Positions 21,307 through 34,191 are shown, counted from the first letter of the stretch. The stretch is DNA of 64,000 bases from Impatiens glandulifera (GCF_907164915.1 NC_061862.1:9039505-9103504), one strand, 5' to 3'. The notes: a model not told the origin generated them from the letters alone. A program made the numbers and translations.

Positions 21307-24300
21307 TGTTTAGAAAATATCTAATCTAAACACATGATAAAAAAATATATAAAAATAAAGTGATAAAGAATAATAAAGAATACAAGATATAACTATATTC
21401 GGCCAACAATGCCTACATCCTCGGAGAGTCGTCCATTCTATTGATTTTCTATGAAATAATGGTCCAAGTAACTCTATGTTACAATGTCTCTATTTATAGG
21501 AGTACATCAAAAGACAAAAGCCTAAACTACTACTCATAAGCCAAATAAAGACTTAAATCCTAATTACAATATATAAACTCTAATTAAATATGAGCCCCAA
21601 ACCCAACAATCTCCACCTTAGGCGAATACCGGGTTTATTGAGAATTTCAGATGTGATGAATAAATTACAAATTCAACAATCTCCACTTTGACGAATTTCA
21701 CGTCACTTAGGAAATACACGAGCCGTACCCATCAATCTCCACCTTGACAAAAAACAAGCCATAAAAATAAGTGGGTTCAACACTTCAATCTTCACATTTT
21801 CTCTTCATGAGATAATTTTGTACCTCCACTTCCACTCAAGAGCCCTTAGAAAAATAGCAATATCCACCTTCACGTATATCGCACCATCAAAAAATTATGA
21901 GCCACATATCAATTTTCACGGCTCGAGCCATTCACGAGATAAATCATTATACCTTAACTTTTGCTCAAAAGCCCTTAGAAGATAAAATCATAGAGTTTAT
22001 AACACCAAATAAATTTGTGTAACCACGTTATTTTAACACTGAGAGACAATCAACAACTCTTCCCAATCTTTGTTTATACCCGTTGACATATGCGAAAACT
22101 ATAATTAACAATTTTTTATTATGTCAAAATAATCTTTACCCTTATTTGTCACAAATTAAGTGTCTTATTTTTTAAGTCTAACAATCGACTGAAATCAAAA
22201 TACCGAATAGACCCAAGACAAACTTTTATCGTCTACTTTTTCATAATCATATATCTATCGAAAACTGAGGACACCCAAAACGAACTTTCAACGTTTACTC
22301 CCTCAAAATAAGATATCGATTAAAAACGAGAAGACCCAAGACGAACTTTTATCGTCTACTTCATAACAAATAAATTAGGCTATCACGACATCTCTTTTCT
22401 CTAACTCAAGATTTGACAAAGTATTTGTCACCCATCTTGCCTTGAACGTTGCATGCTCAACCAACTTGAACTTCATACTTCTCCTTGAACAAATTAGCTT
22501 GCAATCCGCTAGTTTCTTGAATCCAAGCAATCCAAGAATATTATTTCAAGATTCACTATCTATCTTCAATTGTCTTCACCAATACTTCAAATGATCATAT
22601 ATAGTTTCTCCGAAAAAATTTGCGAATATCCTTCCATTTGAATTGATCGAACCTCTCATCTAGCCCCTTTTTCATGACTAGGAATCACATTCAAGATCTC
22701 ATTCATCTCAATCATCTAATCTATGATCCACAATATATAGACAATTAAGATAGATTAAAAGAAGTAACAAAATCATCACCTTCGAATTAACTGAGTCTCT
22801 CATCTGGCTCATTTTTCATGACTAGGAATCCCACTCAAGGTTTGTATTTATCTTCTCACATTAGAAGATAATGCAATGATTTCTTCTTGGTTCGTTTGAG
22901 AGTTGCTCTCAAGATGTCTCCACCTCAACTTATAAGTGTTTTTAACTGATCTTCCTCTTTCTCTTCCTATTCCTGGTCTTTAATTCATAATATGTGTTAA
23001 CTGGAATTGTTTCAATCCTTAATCATCCGCCAACTCAATACAATCTTGCAATTTGGACCGAAGAATTGCCCTATCAACATGTCGACAATGTTGTCATCGA
23101 TAAACATCATTTTGATAACAACTTTCTAAAATCAATCATATTTTTGTCAGGTGTAAAAGCACATAATCTCAACACCATCTTCATCTTAATTAACTATTTC
23201 AATAAGATAAGGTCATAACCAAAAAGATACAAACTTTTTAGTCCCAAACAAGTCAAATAAAACTAAAATAGGCAGACAATTTAAGCCCCCCAAAAAAAAC
23301 TTCGAGACGTCCAAACCTTGATCCGACCGTTGAAAATGTAGAGGAATGAGTTACCAACCCTCTCGATAAAATCTCAGCACAATCGGACTCCGTTTGAATC
23401 TCTGATCGTTAGTTTGATGAACCCTGCGCGGCTATAGGCAAAAATCTGCTGCTAGATTTTCTCTCTACCTCTCTTTTAATTTTGACTTCTTCAATAACCA
23501 TTTTTCAAAGAAAAATCTCTCCAAACTTATTTTAGCCGAGAATTTCTTCAAGTCAAAGCCCTCAACATAGTGAAATGATGTCACTCATGTATGCCAAGAC
23601 AACAATCGATATAATAAAACCTTCAACTAATTTTTAACAAGCATGAAGATGTATCGTTTGTTCTCCACATTCTTCTAGCCAAATTCTGCATAGAAAAATC
23701 TAACAAACTATGTATATGATTAGTGCACCCTCAACTCATACCTTAGAAATTATCATTCTTGGTAGAACCCTTAAGGTATCAACACCCACTTGACAACTTT
23801 GCACCAGCACTTACTGGGATTGCCAATCAAAACCTACTCACAAGGTTTGATGCAAATCTAAATTAGACCTTTATACACACATATCAAAACCATACTCTTA
23901 CAAACAAATATTAAAGTCACCCGCTTTAATCTGAAACCCTTTACATGTTGCATCAACTGTCTTCCATAATCTGCAACATCGAATAAGCACTCCACCTTCT
24001 TTTTCAACTCCAATTTTCAATCTCCATATTGAAGAATATCAAATCTCTTAGAAGATAAATCACAAAGCTCCATCTTTGATAAATTCAAGTCAAACAAGAC
24101 TCAATTCAAATCAAAGATCAAAGCATACAAAGTTTTGAGAATTTGATTAAAATCAATCAAGATTTTACTTGTGAAAATTGGAATCAAATAGGTTTTAAAC
24201 CTATTTTATGAAATCAAACGAGACTTAAAAAAATCTTAGTTGAAAAAGTCTTAGTTGTTAATCGCTTCAAACATTCTTGACTCATCTCTATATATTATAT

Positions 24301-25084
24301 TATATCATAATATAATATAATATCTATATATGTGGAATATATATAGAGATATATATGGAATATATATTTTTTCCTTTTATATTTTAATAGACCATATATC
24401 ACAAATTAAAATAAGTCAAAAGAATATTCCTCATCTTCTTCATTCTGGTGTCGTTGCCTGACGACTTTTCGTCACATGCACCCATTGGTGCCTTCTAGAA
24501 GAACAAAAAACCAATTGTCTTCTTCTCTCTTCTTCTCAAGAGAGCGTCACCCAAAATTAAGAAATATTTTAACGACCGTTGACATCTCCTTAGCAATTGA
24601 AGATTTCGACTCAAATCTTCATAGCGGCTAATTTTTCTGCAACCAATGTCGTTTTCTCAAATAACCAACAGTCTTCAACAAAAGCATAAATATCCAACAA
24701 CTTCTTCAATGATGGTTAGGGTTTCCGTCATATCTTCACAAATAGATTAGGATAAATATTCTCAAAACATGCTCTGATACCACTTGTTGAGAAAATATTT
24801 AATCTAAACACACGATAAAAAAAGATATAAAAATAAAGTGGTAAAAAATAATAAAGAACACAAGATATAACGAGGTTCGGCCAACAATGCCTACATCTCG
24901 GGGAGTCGTCCATTCTATTGATTTTCTATGGAATAATGGTCCAAGTAATTCTAGGTTACAATGTCTCTATTTATAGAAGTACATCAAAACCAAAAAATTA
25001 AACTACTACTCTTAAGTCAAATAAACGCTTAAAGACCAATTATAATATATAAACTCTAATTAAATATGAGCCCAAAACCCAACA
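21307..25084 (-). mobile_element. Non-coding LTR retrotransposon (LARD-like), minus strand
   Basis: Two ~300-bp LTRs (21,307-21,608 and 24,785-25,084), each TG...CA on the minus strand, enclose 3.2 kb with no retroviral frame. A primer binding site TGGTATCAGAGC (complement at 24,771-24,782) lies two bases inside the 5' LTR; it matches the initiator-Met tRNA 3' end. The purine tract AAGGTGGAGAT adjoins the other LTR. The target duplication is ATATT/ATATC (21,302-21,306 and 25,085-25,089). The interior has only short repeats, for example 'gaacttttatcgtctact' around 22,220-22,355. It needs another element's proteins to move. Confidence 0.9.
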
Positions 25085-25369
25085 ATATCCTCCACTACCA
25101 CCTCTGAATGAGTCTAGTATATGATATATTATTTAGATTTATTTTTATCTTTTAATACTTTGACTGATATATTGGATGATTGAGATTTTGGTTTATTGGA
25201 TGAATTGAGATTTAGGTTTATTGGATGATTGTATTTTTGAATGAATTGGGATTTTGGTTTATTGGTATATGAAATTTGGTATTTTTAATTTGTGTATAAT
25301 TTCTGTCTGAAATTGTTTTGGTTTAAATAGGTAATATTCGGTTTACAATCATTTTATTTAAATAAAAAA

Positions 25370-25717
25370 ACTCATAATCACCAAGAGAAATAGGCGTCTA
25401 CTCTTGGTAAATATTTAAGATTTTTGCCGAGAGCCTTTCTACAACTCTCGGTAATTATTTAAGGCTTTCTCCGAGAGCAAAACCAATGCTCTCGGTAAAA
25501 GAGTTACATTTTCGCCGAGGAAACTCATTGCTCTCGGCGATAATTTATCTTTGAGAACATTTGTAGCCCTCAAATATACTATTTTTTCTTCACTGACAGT
25601 CGTATCATCGAGACACTACGAGAGCATTTATCGCCCTCGGTGAACACTATCACCGAAGGCATTTTGTCTTTCTCCGAGGGTTTTTGTTTTCCTTAAAAAT
25701 GAATTTTTTTACTAGTG
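25370..25717. repeat. 3' subterminal repeats and terminus of CACTA 1
   Basis: Many copies of CTCTCGGTAA / CCGAGAGC and the variant CCTCGGTG occur in both orientations, then TTTTTTTACTAGTG at the end. This is the usual subterminal binding-site field of a CACTA element. The same motif family marks the end at 54,120. Confidence 0.88.
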
Positions 25718-26860
25718 TTAAATAAATTGACATATCTCATTTCGTTTATTAACATCATATTCACATATGTGTTTTCTTTTTTCCCGATTTCGTTCAATAC
25801 AATTAGAAAATGAATATGTTCATTATTAAAAAAATAAAATTTTGAAAACTTTCACTAGAGTGATTTTAGATTGTAGAGACCGCAGATAGAGAACTTTTAC
25901 TAATTTGACGATATCTCTTTTTAAAGAATAAAGATATTAATATCTTTTATTTCTTTACAGCATATTAATGTTCCATTTTTTTATATCAAACAATTGGAAT
26001 ATAAGGTCGAAAAATATTAAAACAATCCAAATAAATATTTTATCGAACAGTTAAAGACTTAGAGTACAATGATGAAAAAGTAGAAGAAAAAAAATAATAC
26101 TAACAGGATAAATTTTTAAAATTCTAAATTAAATCAAATATACATAAAATCAATTATAATTAAATTACCGATTATATCAATTAAGAACATGAGAATTTAA
26201 AAAAAAAAATGAATTTTATCTCTTTAAAAATAAGTTTTTTTCAAACTGAGTTGGGAAGAACATTTAAAAAAAAAAAAAAATCAATATTGAAACCATGCAA
26301 AAATTAACTAATATACTTAGAAAGATATGAATTTTTAATTTTACTTTATTATTTTATATATAACATTTATATAATATATTATATTATTTTATATATTTTT
26401 TAATTTTAAAAAAATAATTAATTAATTTTGTTTTTCAATGGGTGGGCCTTATAGCCCCTTATTAATTTGTATGAGTTTAAATATAATATTTAAAATACAT
26501 GAGTATATTTGAAATATCTGTCCAATATTAATTTGTATAATTTTAACCATAAAAAACCTATAGGGTGAGATTTTAAAGAAAATGTTCTAAATCTGATTTA
26601 GCTTCCATCAAGAGTCATAATTTTACAATTCAACATAATGTTTTATATATATTAATAAGCAGAAATATAAGTTGGATGTTTTTATTGTCAAGAGTTAAAG
26701 AGTTAGGGGGGTGGTCTTGACTCAGACAACATATCTGGACTGCACCGAACGACCGCAATAATCTTAAAAAAAAAAAAAAAAAAAAAACTAAGCAAGAGTA
26801 GAGCAGCGGTGGCTTATGTGTGTCGATCGAAACACTTTATAATTAGTGCATTGTAGAGAA
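25718..26860. other. AT-rich intergenic DNA with poly-A tracts
   Basis: Long A/T runs, including an A tract at about 26,765-26,787. I see no gene or mobile-element end. The last ~150 bp probably include the promoter of the RING gene. Confidence 0.5.
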
Positions 26861-27396
26861 TCAATCCCGTAGACCGTCTCTTCACATAAAAGAGAGAATC
26901 CGGAACAGGGTTTCTTTCCCTCTCGTATTCCGTCAATCCAACCTTCTTCCTCTTCTTCTTCTACATGGCTTGCTTCTACTTCTCATACAGAGCACAATTC
27001 ACCATTTCGTAGCTTCCACCTTCTCCGTTCAATCGGAAAGCTAGGACCTTTCGCCGCCCAGGCCAGGCCAGACCAGACCAGAAGGGTTGTTTCTCTTAGG
27101 AGCTCAACCTCAGACCTCGTCTCTTTCCAGGTTTTTCTGCTATTATCTCGATGCGATTCTTTAGATAGACCTTCCTAATTCGTTTATCAAACTAAATCTT
27201 TGATTGATTCCCCATTTGGGAAACTATCTGTGTAGTTAATTTAGGTTAAATCAGTTACTCTGTCAGTCAATTTCAAGTCTTTCTTCTTGTGGATTGAAGA
27301 ATTCTAATGATTTTCTGTATTCTGTAAGTTGTCTGTCGTAGTACTGAATCTTGGGTCTTTGATTTTGTTGAGAATTGATTTAGGGTTGTGACTGAA

Positions 27397-28611
27397 ATGG
27401 GGGATCAAACGTCTAATACGATGAACTTTGACTTGAATTTGGATCCTTATCCTACTTCTTCATCTGATGATGAAGTGTTGACTGCTGTATCTGAGGAAGA
27501 TGTGGCTTCTATGAATAGACTTCATATAATGAGGGCAAGACAAAGTTTGAGGTTAGCATTGCGACAGCTTCCCTTGCCGAGGCATGGCGCCTCGGAACCG
27601 GCTGAGAATCCCACCAATTTCAATGATAATAGAGAGTTGGGAAGAAGTTCTGAAGAAGAAGAAATGGCGGTCAATAATGATGCAAAAAAGGAGGTAAAAG
27701 AAGAAGAAGAAGATGGTTCGATGTTGGGGAAGGAGGCTAATGATGAAGATGAGATAGACTTTTACAACTGTAACATATGCTTGGATGTGGCCACAAACCC
27801 TGTTGTGACTTGTTGTGGGCACTTATTCTGTTGGTCATGCATTTACTGTTGGCTAAATGTTCACTCGAAAGCTAAGGATTGCCCGGTTTGCAAAGGAGAG
27901 GTGAATTCCAAGACTGTTATGCCAATTTACGGGAGAGGAAAAGTCAGTAATGCCCGTGAAACTAAAGAGAAATACAATGTTAGTATACCCCCGAGGCCCC
28001 GAGCTAATCGCGTTGAAGGCTTGAGGCAGACCATAGAGAGGAGTGCGAATATAACTGTGGACGAATTACTTCGACATGTTAGAAATATAGCCCCTACTAC
28101 TGGGGAATCTGAACCAGAACCAACAACAACAACAACTGGAGGCACCATATCTGAAATGTATAACTTTCTCGTCAGGAGGGTTCTGACATCAAGGGCAATC
28201 CGAAGAGAACAAAACAATGTGGTCCCGTCGAATGTGGAGACGGCTGACGGAAGGGATGATGACAGCAGCTCCTGGCTTTGGCCGGTTTTACTCCAAAGTC
28301 AACCTAGAAATAGAACTACTAGTACTACTACTAATAACAATGCTGTTGAAATAGTTTCAACTGATGGTGCAATTGAAACATATTTGCTTGACCATCCGAC
28401 AGACAGGAATCAGAATCAAGATGGGCCTCCTTCTTCAGGCCATAGAGATTCGTTCTCGAGCGTTGCTGCTGTAGTGAATTCGGGGAGTGGAACTCCAGAC
28501 AATGCCATGGAAATAGACTCGATGATGTCTTTTTCTACTTCATCATCTGCAAGAAGGCGAGGTGACGTAGATGGTGGAGATTCGAGACCATCAAGGAGAA
28601 GATTGAACTGA
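27397..28611 (+). CDS. MUSE1: RING-type E3 ubiquitin ligase, MUSE1/MUSE2-like
   Basis: A single-exon coding region of 404 residues. The start is ATG at 27,397 (MGDQTSNTMNFDLNLD). A C3HC4 RING lies at residues about 125-165: CNICLDVATNPVVTCCGH, then CWSC, then CPVC. It is followed by YGRGKVSNARETKEKY. The middle is low-complexity, and the C-terminus reads DSFSSVAAVVNS ... AMEIDSMMSFSTSS ... RRRLN. From memory, this order and this tail match Arabidopsis At3g58030/At2g42030 (MUSE1/MUSE2), E3 ligases that restrain SNC1-dependent immunity by acting on partner NLRs. Which paralogue it is remains unresolved. A 5'-UTR intron at about 27,131-27,383 (CAG/GTTTTT ... GATTTAG) is likely. The frame is intact. 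Confidence 0.88.
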   Translation: MGDQTSNTMNFDLNLDPYPTSSSDDEVLTAVSEEDVASMNRLHIMRARQSLRLALRQLPLPRHGASEPAENPTNFNDNRELGRSSEEEEMAVNNDAKKEVKEEEEDGSMLGKEANDEDEIDFYNCNICLDVATNPVVTCCGHLFCWSCIYCWLNVHSKAKDCPVCKGEVNSKTVMPIYGRGKVSNARETKEKYNVSIPPRPRANRVEGLRQTIERSANITVDELLRHVRNIAPTTGESEPEPTTTTTGGTISEMYNFLVRRVLTSRAIRREQNNVVPSNVETADGRDDDSSSWLWPVLLQSQPRNRTTSTTTNNNAVEIVSTDGAIETYLLDHPTDRNQNQDGPPSSGHRDSFSSVAAVVNSGSGTPDNAMEIDSMMSFSTSSSARRRGDVDGGDSRPSRRRLN

Positions 28612-30880
28612 ATCTCAGGTGTGGGCTTTCTCATCTAATTTTGTTTGAAAGGTAACTCTCATACAGTTATAGTTGCAGTTTCCTTTTTTTAAGATTGAAC
28701 AGTTTGAAGACAGTTTTTTTTTTTTTTTTGGTGCAATGTTAGGAACAATAATCTGATGGGGGGTGGGGGTGTTCTTATATTACTGTTGTTATAAAATCTT
28801 ATGGAACCTTTTGAATTTCTGGTTTGTCTATGTTGTTTTTCTATCTCAAATGTTGGTTCTTTTAGCCTTTGAAGACATGACTTTTAAAAGAGGGGGGCAT
28901 GTATTTATGAATCATGACCTAACCTCCCAAACCAAACAAGCAATTAAACACAACATACATGTCTTCATATTTCTATTTCTATCACACACACACAATTAGA
29001 CAGCCACCAAAACTCAAACAATTACTCTTTAAATCCAAACATTCATCATCTCATTAAAGGCTGCACGAACAATGACCATCATGAATTCAATGCCCTGGTC
29101 TCATCCTACCTACTCTACTAGTGTTTATTCTCATTTTTACTTTTTAAAAACCCCTTTTTTCACACCACCATCTCCATATAATTGAGGGTTCAAACTATAT
29201 TTGATATACTTTAAGCAAGAAAAAGATGAAGTTAATGTTGTTCATTAATTATTTAATTGTCAACTTATTCCGAGTGTGTTGAAGCTTGTTTGATGAGGAT
29301 AAAACTCGGTTTTTATCTTAAAACTTAATCATTCTTTACATTTTTTTAATATAAAATTAATTATTAAATAAAAATTTAGAGATAAAGGGTAATTTGATAA
29401 AAAAAAAAAAAATTAATAAAAATAAGTTTTTTTCTACTTTTAATCAAATAAATAATTTTTTAAAAAACTCAAACAAAATCCCAAAAATCACTCCCTTATG
29501 CTCTCTCAAACATCATAGGTGATGGTGTAACTTCCTTAAAAAACTCTTTCAAATCTCACTTATTATATAACTCAAATTATAAATAAATATTTAAACTTTA
29601 AATAATTTCAAGCTTTGACTGGACATATTTTTCTTAAGGGTGGCAATTCATGTTACTAACATGTTCAAAATCCTGAACCATGTTAATTTGTAATTACCAA
29701 AACTCACCTGATTAATCCGTAAACTCGAACCAACCTAATTTAATTAATATCATGTCTCTATTTCAAATTAAAATAATATTACTTAATAGAACATGAAGTT
29801 AAATCACAAAACTGTTTATAAAAATTCCTACAAAAGAATACGAATAAATGAGTAAAAATGAGAAACACAAAATCTTATTGTATTCGAAATAGCAGGTCTA
29901 GTTTGAGTTATTACATGTCGATAAATACATCATGTGACCCTAGCCTCTAACCTATTTTTCCTATTCAGTTCAAGTCAAAAACTGCATGCACTAATTTTTC
30001 TTAGCCTGTAATTGAGAATTAGTTATGGTTTAAGGAATAAAACAAAAGGAATGAGTAGCATTGACATGTTAATTTTTAAGCTCAAACGAATCATAAATGA
30101 CTTTATTAATAAATATTATCATTCCATTGAAAACTACAACCCATAGGAAAAAGGGATGAGGGCTATTCATAAAAAGATAAAAAGAAAGAAAAAAAAGTTG
30201 ATTATGGATTTCTATCAGGGAAAAGGAAAGGGAGAGAAAATAAGAAATTGGTAATCACTCTTTTATACATAGGAAATATCCCATGTTACAAGGTGATTAT
30301 GAGCAGACAACATATATTATACTGCCCGATTAAGGGAAAACCATAGTTCATCTGACATTGCCACTTTTACCGGTTTTCCTTTGCCCGCGGTTCATCCCTG
30401 CGATGACCTGAAAGAACCAGAACCCATTTAAGCTGAAATGTCCACTATTTTAAAGTTATTTGAATAATCTATCAGGGTGGGTTAAAACAACATCTGAAAA
30501 AAATCTACTCGTGCTTGAAAATAACCTTGTATGGAGCAGCACATTCAAATAACCGGGTTATTTGGGTTCTATTACCAAATTGCCCTATATAGTCTTAAAA
30601 AAAGTGGTATTTTGGTTGATGGTTTTAACGATTTGATTGAAGAGGGGATTGGTGATGGGATATTCTTTAAGTGAGATTGATTAATCACAAATAACCCAGA
30701 TCAAACAAGGCCTTGATTTATTCATTTTGATGCCCAGAGTTAAAGCTTGACAAAGGAAATACACCATTATTAACCAAGGTCAAACTAAGTTATTAATAGG
30801 ATGTATATAGTTCAAAAATGGCATATCAAAATGAGAAAAATAAAACCCAATATAGCCTTTAAAAGAAAATAAATATACCT
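28612..30880. other. 3' UTR and intergenic DNA between convergent RING and CCR4 genes
   Basis: It starts with the 3' UTR of the RING gene (T and G tracts at about 28,710-28,770). A hAT-like start, AGGGTGGCAATTCATG (29,638 onward), has no matching second end. An imperfect inverted pair 'gggttatttggg' / 'aaataaccca' at about 30,550-30,700 may be a small PIF-type MITE. No gene is seen. Confidence 0.5.
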
Positions 30881-30884
30881 AATT

Positions 30885-33800
30885 TCAGCGTCTGGTTGTT
30901 CTTGGCTTGCAGCGAAATTCAGCTAGCAGTGCTACATGATCAGAGGACCACTCTGGCGAAGGAAGTGCTGTATTTTTCTTCAAGCTATCCTCGTCCAACA
31001 ATTCCAACAAAGATTCCACCATCAAAGAATCAGCTGATAACACATCAAACAGCATCAGCATCATCATCATCAAACAACTTCCAAAGGGGAAAAAAATAAA
31101 AAGAACCGAGATGTCTACCTGAATAGAATATATAATCATGAGTACCAATAAAATCCCTGGTGCAGTTTGTAAATAGTGGTTCATTTGTATTGGAATCCAT
31201 TCTTCCAACACCAATTCCCATCCTTGCAAGACTTGAGTAAGCACTTACCTGTAAAGAAATTGGCTCAACAATTACTTAATTTGGAAACAATATTTTTGTC
31301 AGATTTCTCTTCCAGACAGGATCACATTTGTAAAATATTCTGAATTTGGCATGACTCAGATTCAGAAATTCATTGGTGGTTTCTCCGTCAGATCCAAATC
31401 TTGATCCAGATTCAGAAACATAGATGTTTCCCAAAGCTACAGTTTCCAATAACAACTTAAGGCTAAGAGATAATACCAATGGCAATTGGTGCGTTAGTTT
31501 GCTGGCAGGCCGCAAGATTCCAAAAGGATCAGCATTGAGATCAGGATGCAACGGATCAACCTTTCCCGTTGCAAGAAGTGCATGAGGAGAACTGCAATTT
31601 AAGTCAAATCCACATTTACATTAACAAACCCATTAAAAGCTTTGCACTAGACTTTTCATCATCATGACGTAATAAATCAAGTAATAAGACCTTCCAGGAA
31701 CAGCATTAAAATCCCCACAGACCAACATTGGAATATCAGCACTGGCAGCTATTTTTTCCAATCCTTTCAGGAGAGTATGAACCTTAAAAGACAAACATGT
31801 TTTATTATAAGTATAATTCACAAGGAAAATATTAAGGGGAAATTTTAAGATGAAAGACAAAGGATGAAGTATTAAACAAAAGACCTGCCAGAGCTTGACA
31901 TCCTTTAATTCCTGTTGAACATTGACGTGTGTATTCGCCTAGCATCAAAAGTATCAGTAAGAAAAAGGACTACTTCGCAACAAATGTGATAAGCATTTTT
32001 TATGAATGGTTTGGTTTAAACAGTGTTTAATACAAAACTTCTGAACTAATCTAAATTAATTTGATAACTCTAACTTAATATCACTTAATTATTTAGATTT
32101 AGTTGAATTAAAGCTATAAAATCAGGCTTAATTCCATAAATTATGAATGACTTAACTCGGAAATCTAATAAGAACATCCAGAAGACAATTTTAACAGTGT
32201 AAAATCAATCATTATAAGGGTAAAACAATCCTTTAAGTACTTTCCCCGCATTATTTCCATATTTTATTAAATCAATTTACATAGAAAGTACTTAAAAGTT
32301 TATATATTTTCATGAGGTTTATTCAACGTGCATTCAAAATTCAATATACCAAACGCGACTAAAGATCTCCAAAATTTCTAAGAATTCTGTAATAACTTCT
32401 GCCTTGTCAAAAGTTGTATATTATCAATAGTTATAGAAACGTCAATTAAAGCCAGGAATTGCTTACCACACAGACAAGCTGGCGTTTTCCAGGATTATCA
32501 ACACCCTGATTACTAAACTTTGCTTCAAGAACAACTATTAGTGCAACATTGTCCTGTACAAGAAAATGGGGTGCAATAAACTCAAACAAATCATTAACTA
32601 GAAGATTTTGAAATAAGCTACAGAAAACTGAATGAAAGAACAACCTTGACCAATCGATTGAGTGCAATTTTTCTCTGAGCAGTAGGAATGAAAGCATCAG
32701 TGAGCGACTGTGCAGCTTTATTAAATTCAACCTAAATATGATAAAGCATTCAGTCGTCGTTGTAAAGAGAATTATCATGAAAAAATAACCAATTAATAAC
32801 AAGGACAGAAAACCTCATATTTTTTGACATGCGAAAATCTTCCCCTACGGAAAAATGTTGCACAACCATCAACCGTACTAGCATTCCCACTGAAAACCTA
32901 CTCGACACATTCCCAAACATTACAGTCATTTCACGAGATCAAGGGGAGTATAATCAATAAAAAGGACAAGTTTGTAAGCCAACCTCTGCAGTTCTTTTCT
33001 TATACAAAGCATCATAACCATGCTTGTCCAGTTCAGGTGCAAAAAAACTCCTCAAAGTGGTCACTTTGAACCTAAGAGTAAAACACAAAGTTAGAAGTAG
33101 ATTCAAAATATGGTCTAAATAAAACAAAAAATAAAATCCACATACCTCTTGAAGACAGACAATGTCAGCACCATAAACAACTATCTCCCTTATCAAATTC
33201 TGCCTGCGGTAAGGCCATGAGAGAGCCCAAGAAGGACAATAACTGAATGACTCATTTGTGGCGTACATATCACATAAAACATTATATGAAAGCACAGTAA
33301 AAGAACCAGCTGATGATATTCGAACATCAGTATCTAAATGTCCCATCCCGTCAAGTCCATGCACAGGGATCAACCGACGTGGAATGGGGGTTGGAGCAGG
33401 TATGACACGAGAGGTTAAAAATGTGCTGGATTGACCAACTTGAAGTCTAGTTTCTGCATCTACTACCACACATTCAAACTTTAATACATGACCAATGTCA
33501 TCAGCTGTTGGAGTATAAGTCTTTGAATGCCCAACTTCAAACCATGTCTCCCCACCATTCCTTTGAGTAATTGTCACAGGATATAAATTATTGGCATCAT
33601 TTGCCAATTTTAGAGTCGAATCCGACGCAGATAAGCTGGTATTGATGACTGCAGATCCACTCTTATTGAACCTCCCAAACAATTCTTCCTCTTCACCTCC
33701 ATTTTCATTGGCAGCAATTGCAGCACGCTCGTGTAGAACACGGTGATGCTGCCATGCATCAGAAAAGCATCTGGATGAGCAATGGTAACTCTTGGCAACT

Positions 33801-34191
33801 GGTATCTTGGCCTTAACACATCCTAAGCATTGTAAAGTAGCCTGTTCAGAAGGATGTACACTACAAATAGCAACTTTCTTATCACTTTGTACTCGATACC
33901 TGCAAAAGAAACCAACCCACAACATCTAAGAATGCAACAGTATCAAACAATGAATGTCCATTGTATTCAGTGAACCTAACAAATCCATCAAAAAAAATTC
34001 AACCAAATAAAAGTAACAAAAAACAGTACGAACCACTTGTATCTCAAGAAGTAGCCGTCAAGTGGAGCAGTATCAAACACATCTTCTGATGTTATTGTTT
34101 TGTCAGCCCGTCGAAGAAGTACATAAGGGGTCAGCTCGCAGCCTACAATCGGAATGTCGGAAGGAAGGTGGACTCGTAACACGCTCAGCAT
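30885..34191 (-). CDS. CCR4: CCR4-type poly(A) deadenylase (carbon catabolite repressor protein 4 homologue)
   Basis: Eleven coding exons (minus): 34191-34034, 33899-33146, 33071-32984, 32897-32814, 32731-32645, 32553-32467, 31938-31885, 31782-31691, 31591-31477, 31248-31119, 31033-30885; all GT-AG. The product is about 598 residues, the usual CCR4a/b size. The N-terminus MLSVLRVHLPSDIPIVGCEL and a Cys/His-rich region (CSVHPSEQATLQC; SYHCSSRCFSDAWQHH) precede the EEP nuclease domain. Catalytic motifs are visible: SYNVLCD, CLQEV, CGDFNAVPG, HDYIFY and SDHVALLAEF. Such proteins shorten mRNA poly(A) tails in the CCR4-NOT complex. Exon 3 has seven T (33,047-33,041) where the frame needs six (EEFFAPELDKHG). 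As written the frame shifts there, and all other exons agree only if one T is dropped. This is either a homopolymer error or a real lesion. Confidence 0.92.

Larger units (their letters stand above)
13797..25119 (+). pseudogene. Second CACTA gene (Ptta/En/Spm type), split by three insertions
   Basis: Exons scattered over 11 kb, interrupted by other transposons. Part 1 is 13,797-14,044 (SKWEGVLQQRHDMVQTYWDH). Part 2 is about 15,270-15,850, beyond the solo LTR (RFKAVSEPIEHCQKQIMEHV; IDIFYETHNRK). The hAT then intervenes. Part 3 is 20,928-21,306 (FGRQEHMRIIGMGSG, then a Gln/Glu-rich coiled coil with LETQRQMEIQLERQREEF). The non-coding LTR element follows, and the last codons lie at 25,085-25,119 (PPLPPLNESS). 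These match the transposase_24-like second protein of CACTA elements, which ends in a coiled coil. Several in-frame stops are present, so it is not functional. Confidence 0.75.
13040..25717 (+). mobile_element. CACTA (En/Spm) transposon 1, 5'-truncated, heavily nested
   Basis: It starts abruptly near 13,040 with the C-terminal part of a TNP2-type transposase and ends at 25,717 with ...ACTAGTG (CACTAGTAAAAAA on the minus strand), the CACTA terminus. Before this end lies a field of subterminal repeats (CTCTCGGTAA and CCGAGAGC types). The 5' end and the catalytic TNP2 part are absent. Insertions inside it: solo LTR 14,119-15,258, hAT 15,851-20,854 and LTR element 21,307-25,084. Removing them restores the coding order. 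Confidence 0.88.

Noticed and set aside
27927..28217. Minus-strand open frames overlapping the RING gene
   Set aside because: They are shadows of the intact 404-residue coding region, without any family resemblance.
29637..30000. Complete hAT element
   Set aside because: Only one hAT-like end (AGGGTGGCAATTC) is visible; no inverted partner or 8-bp duplication was found.
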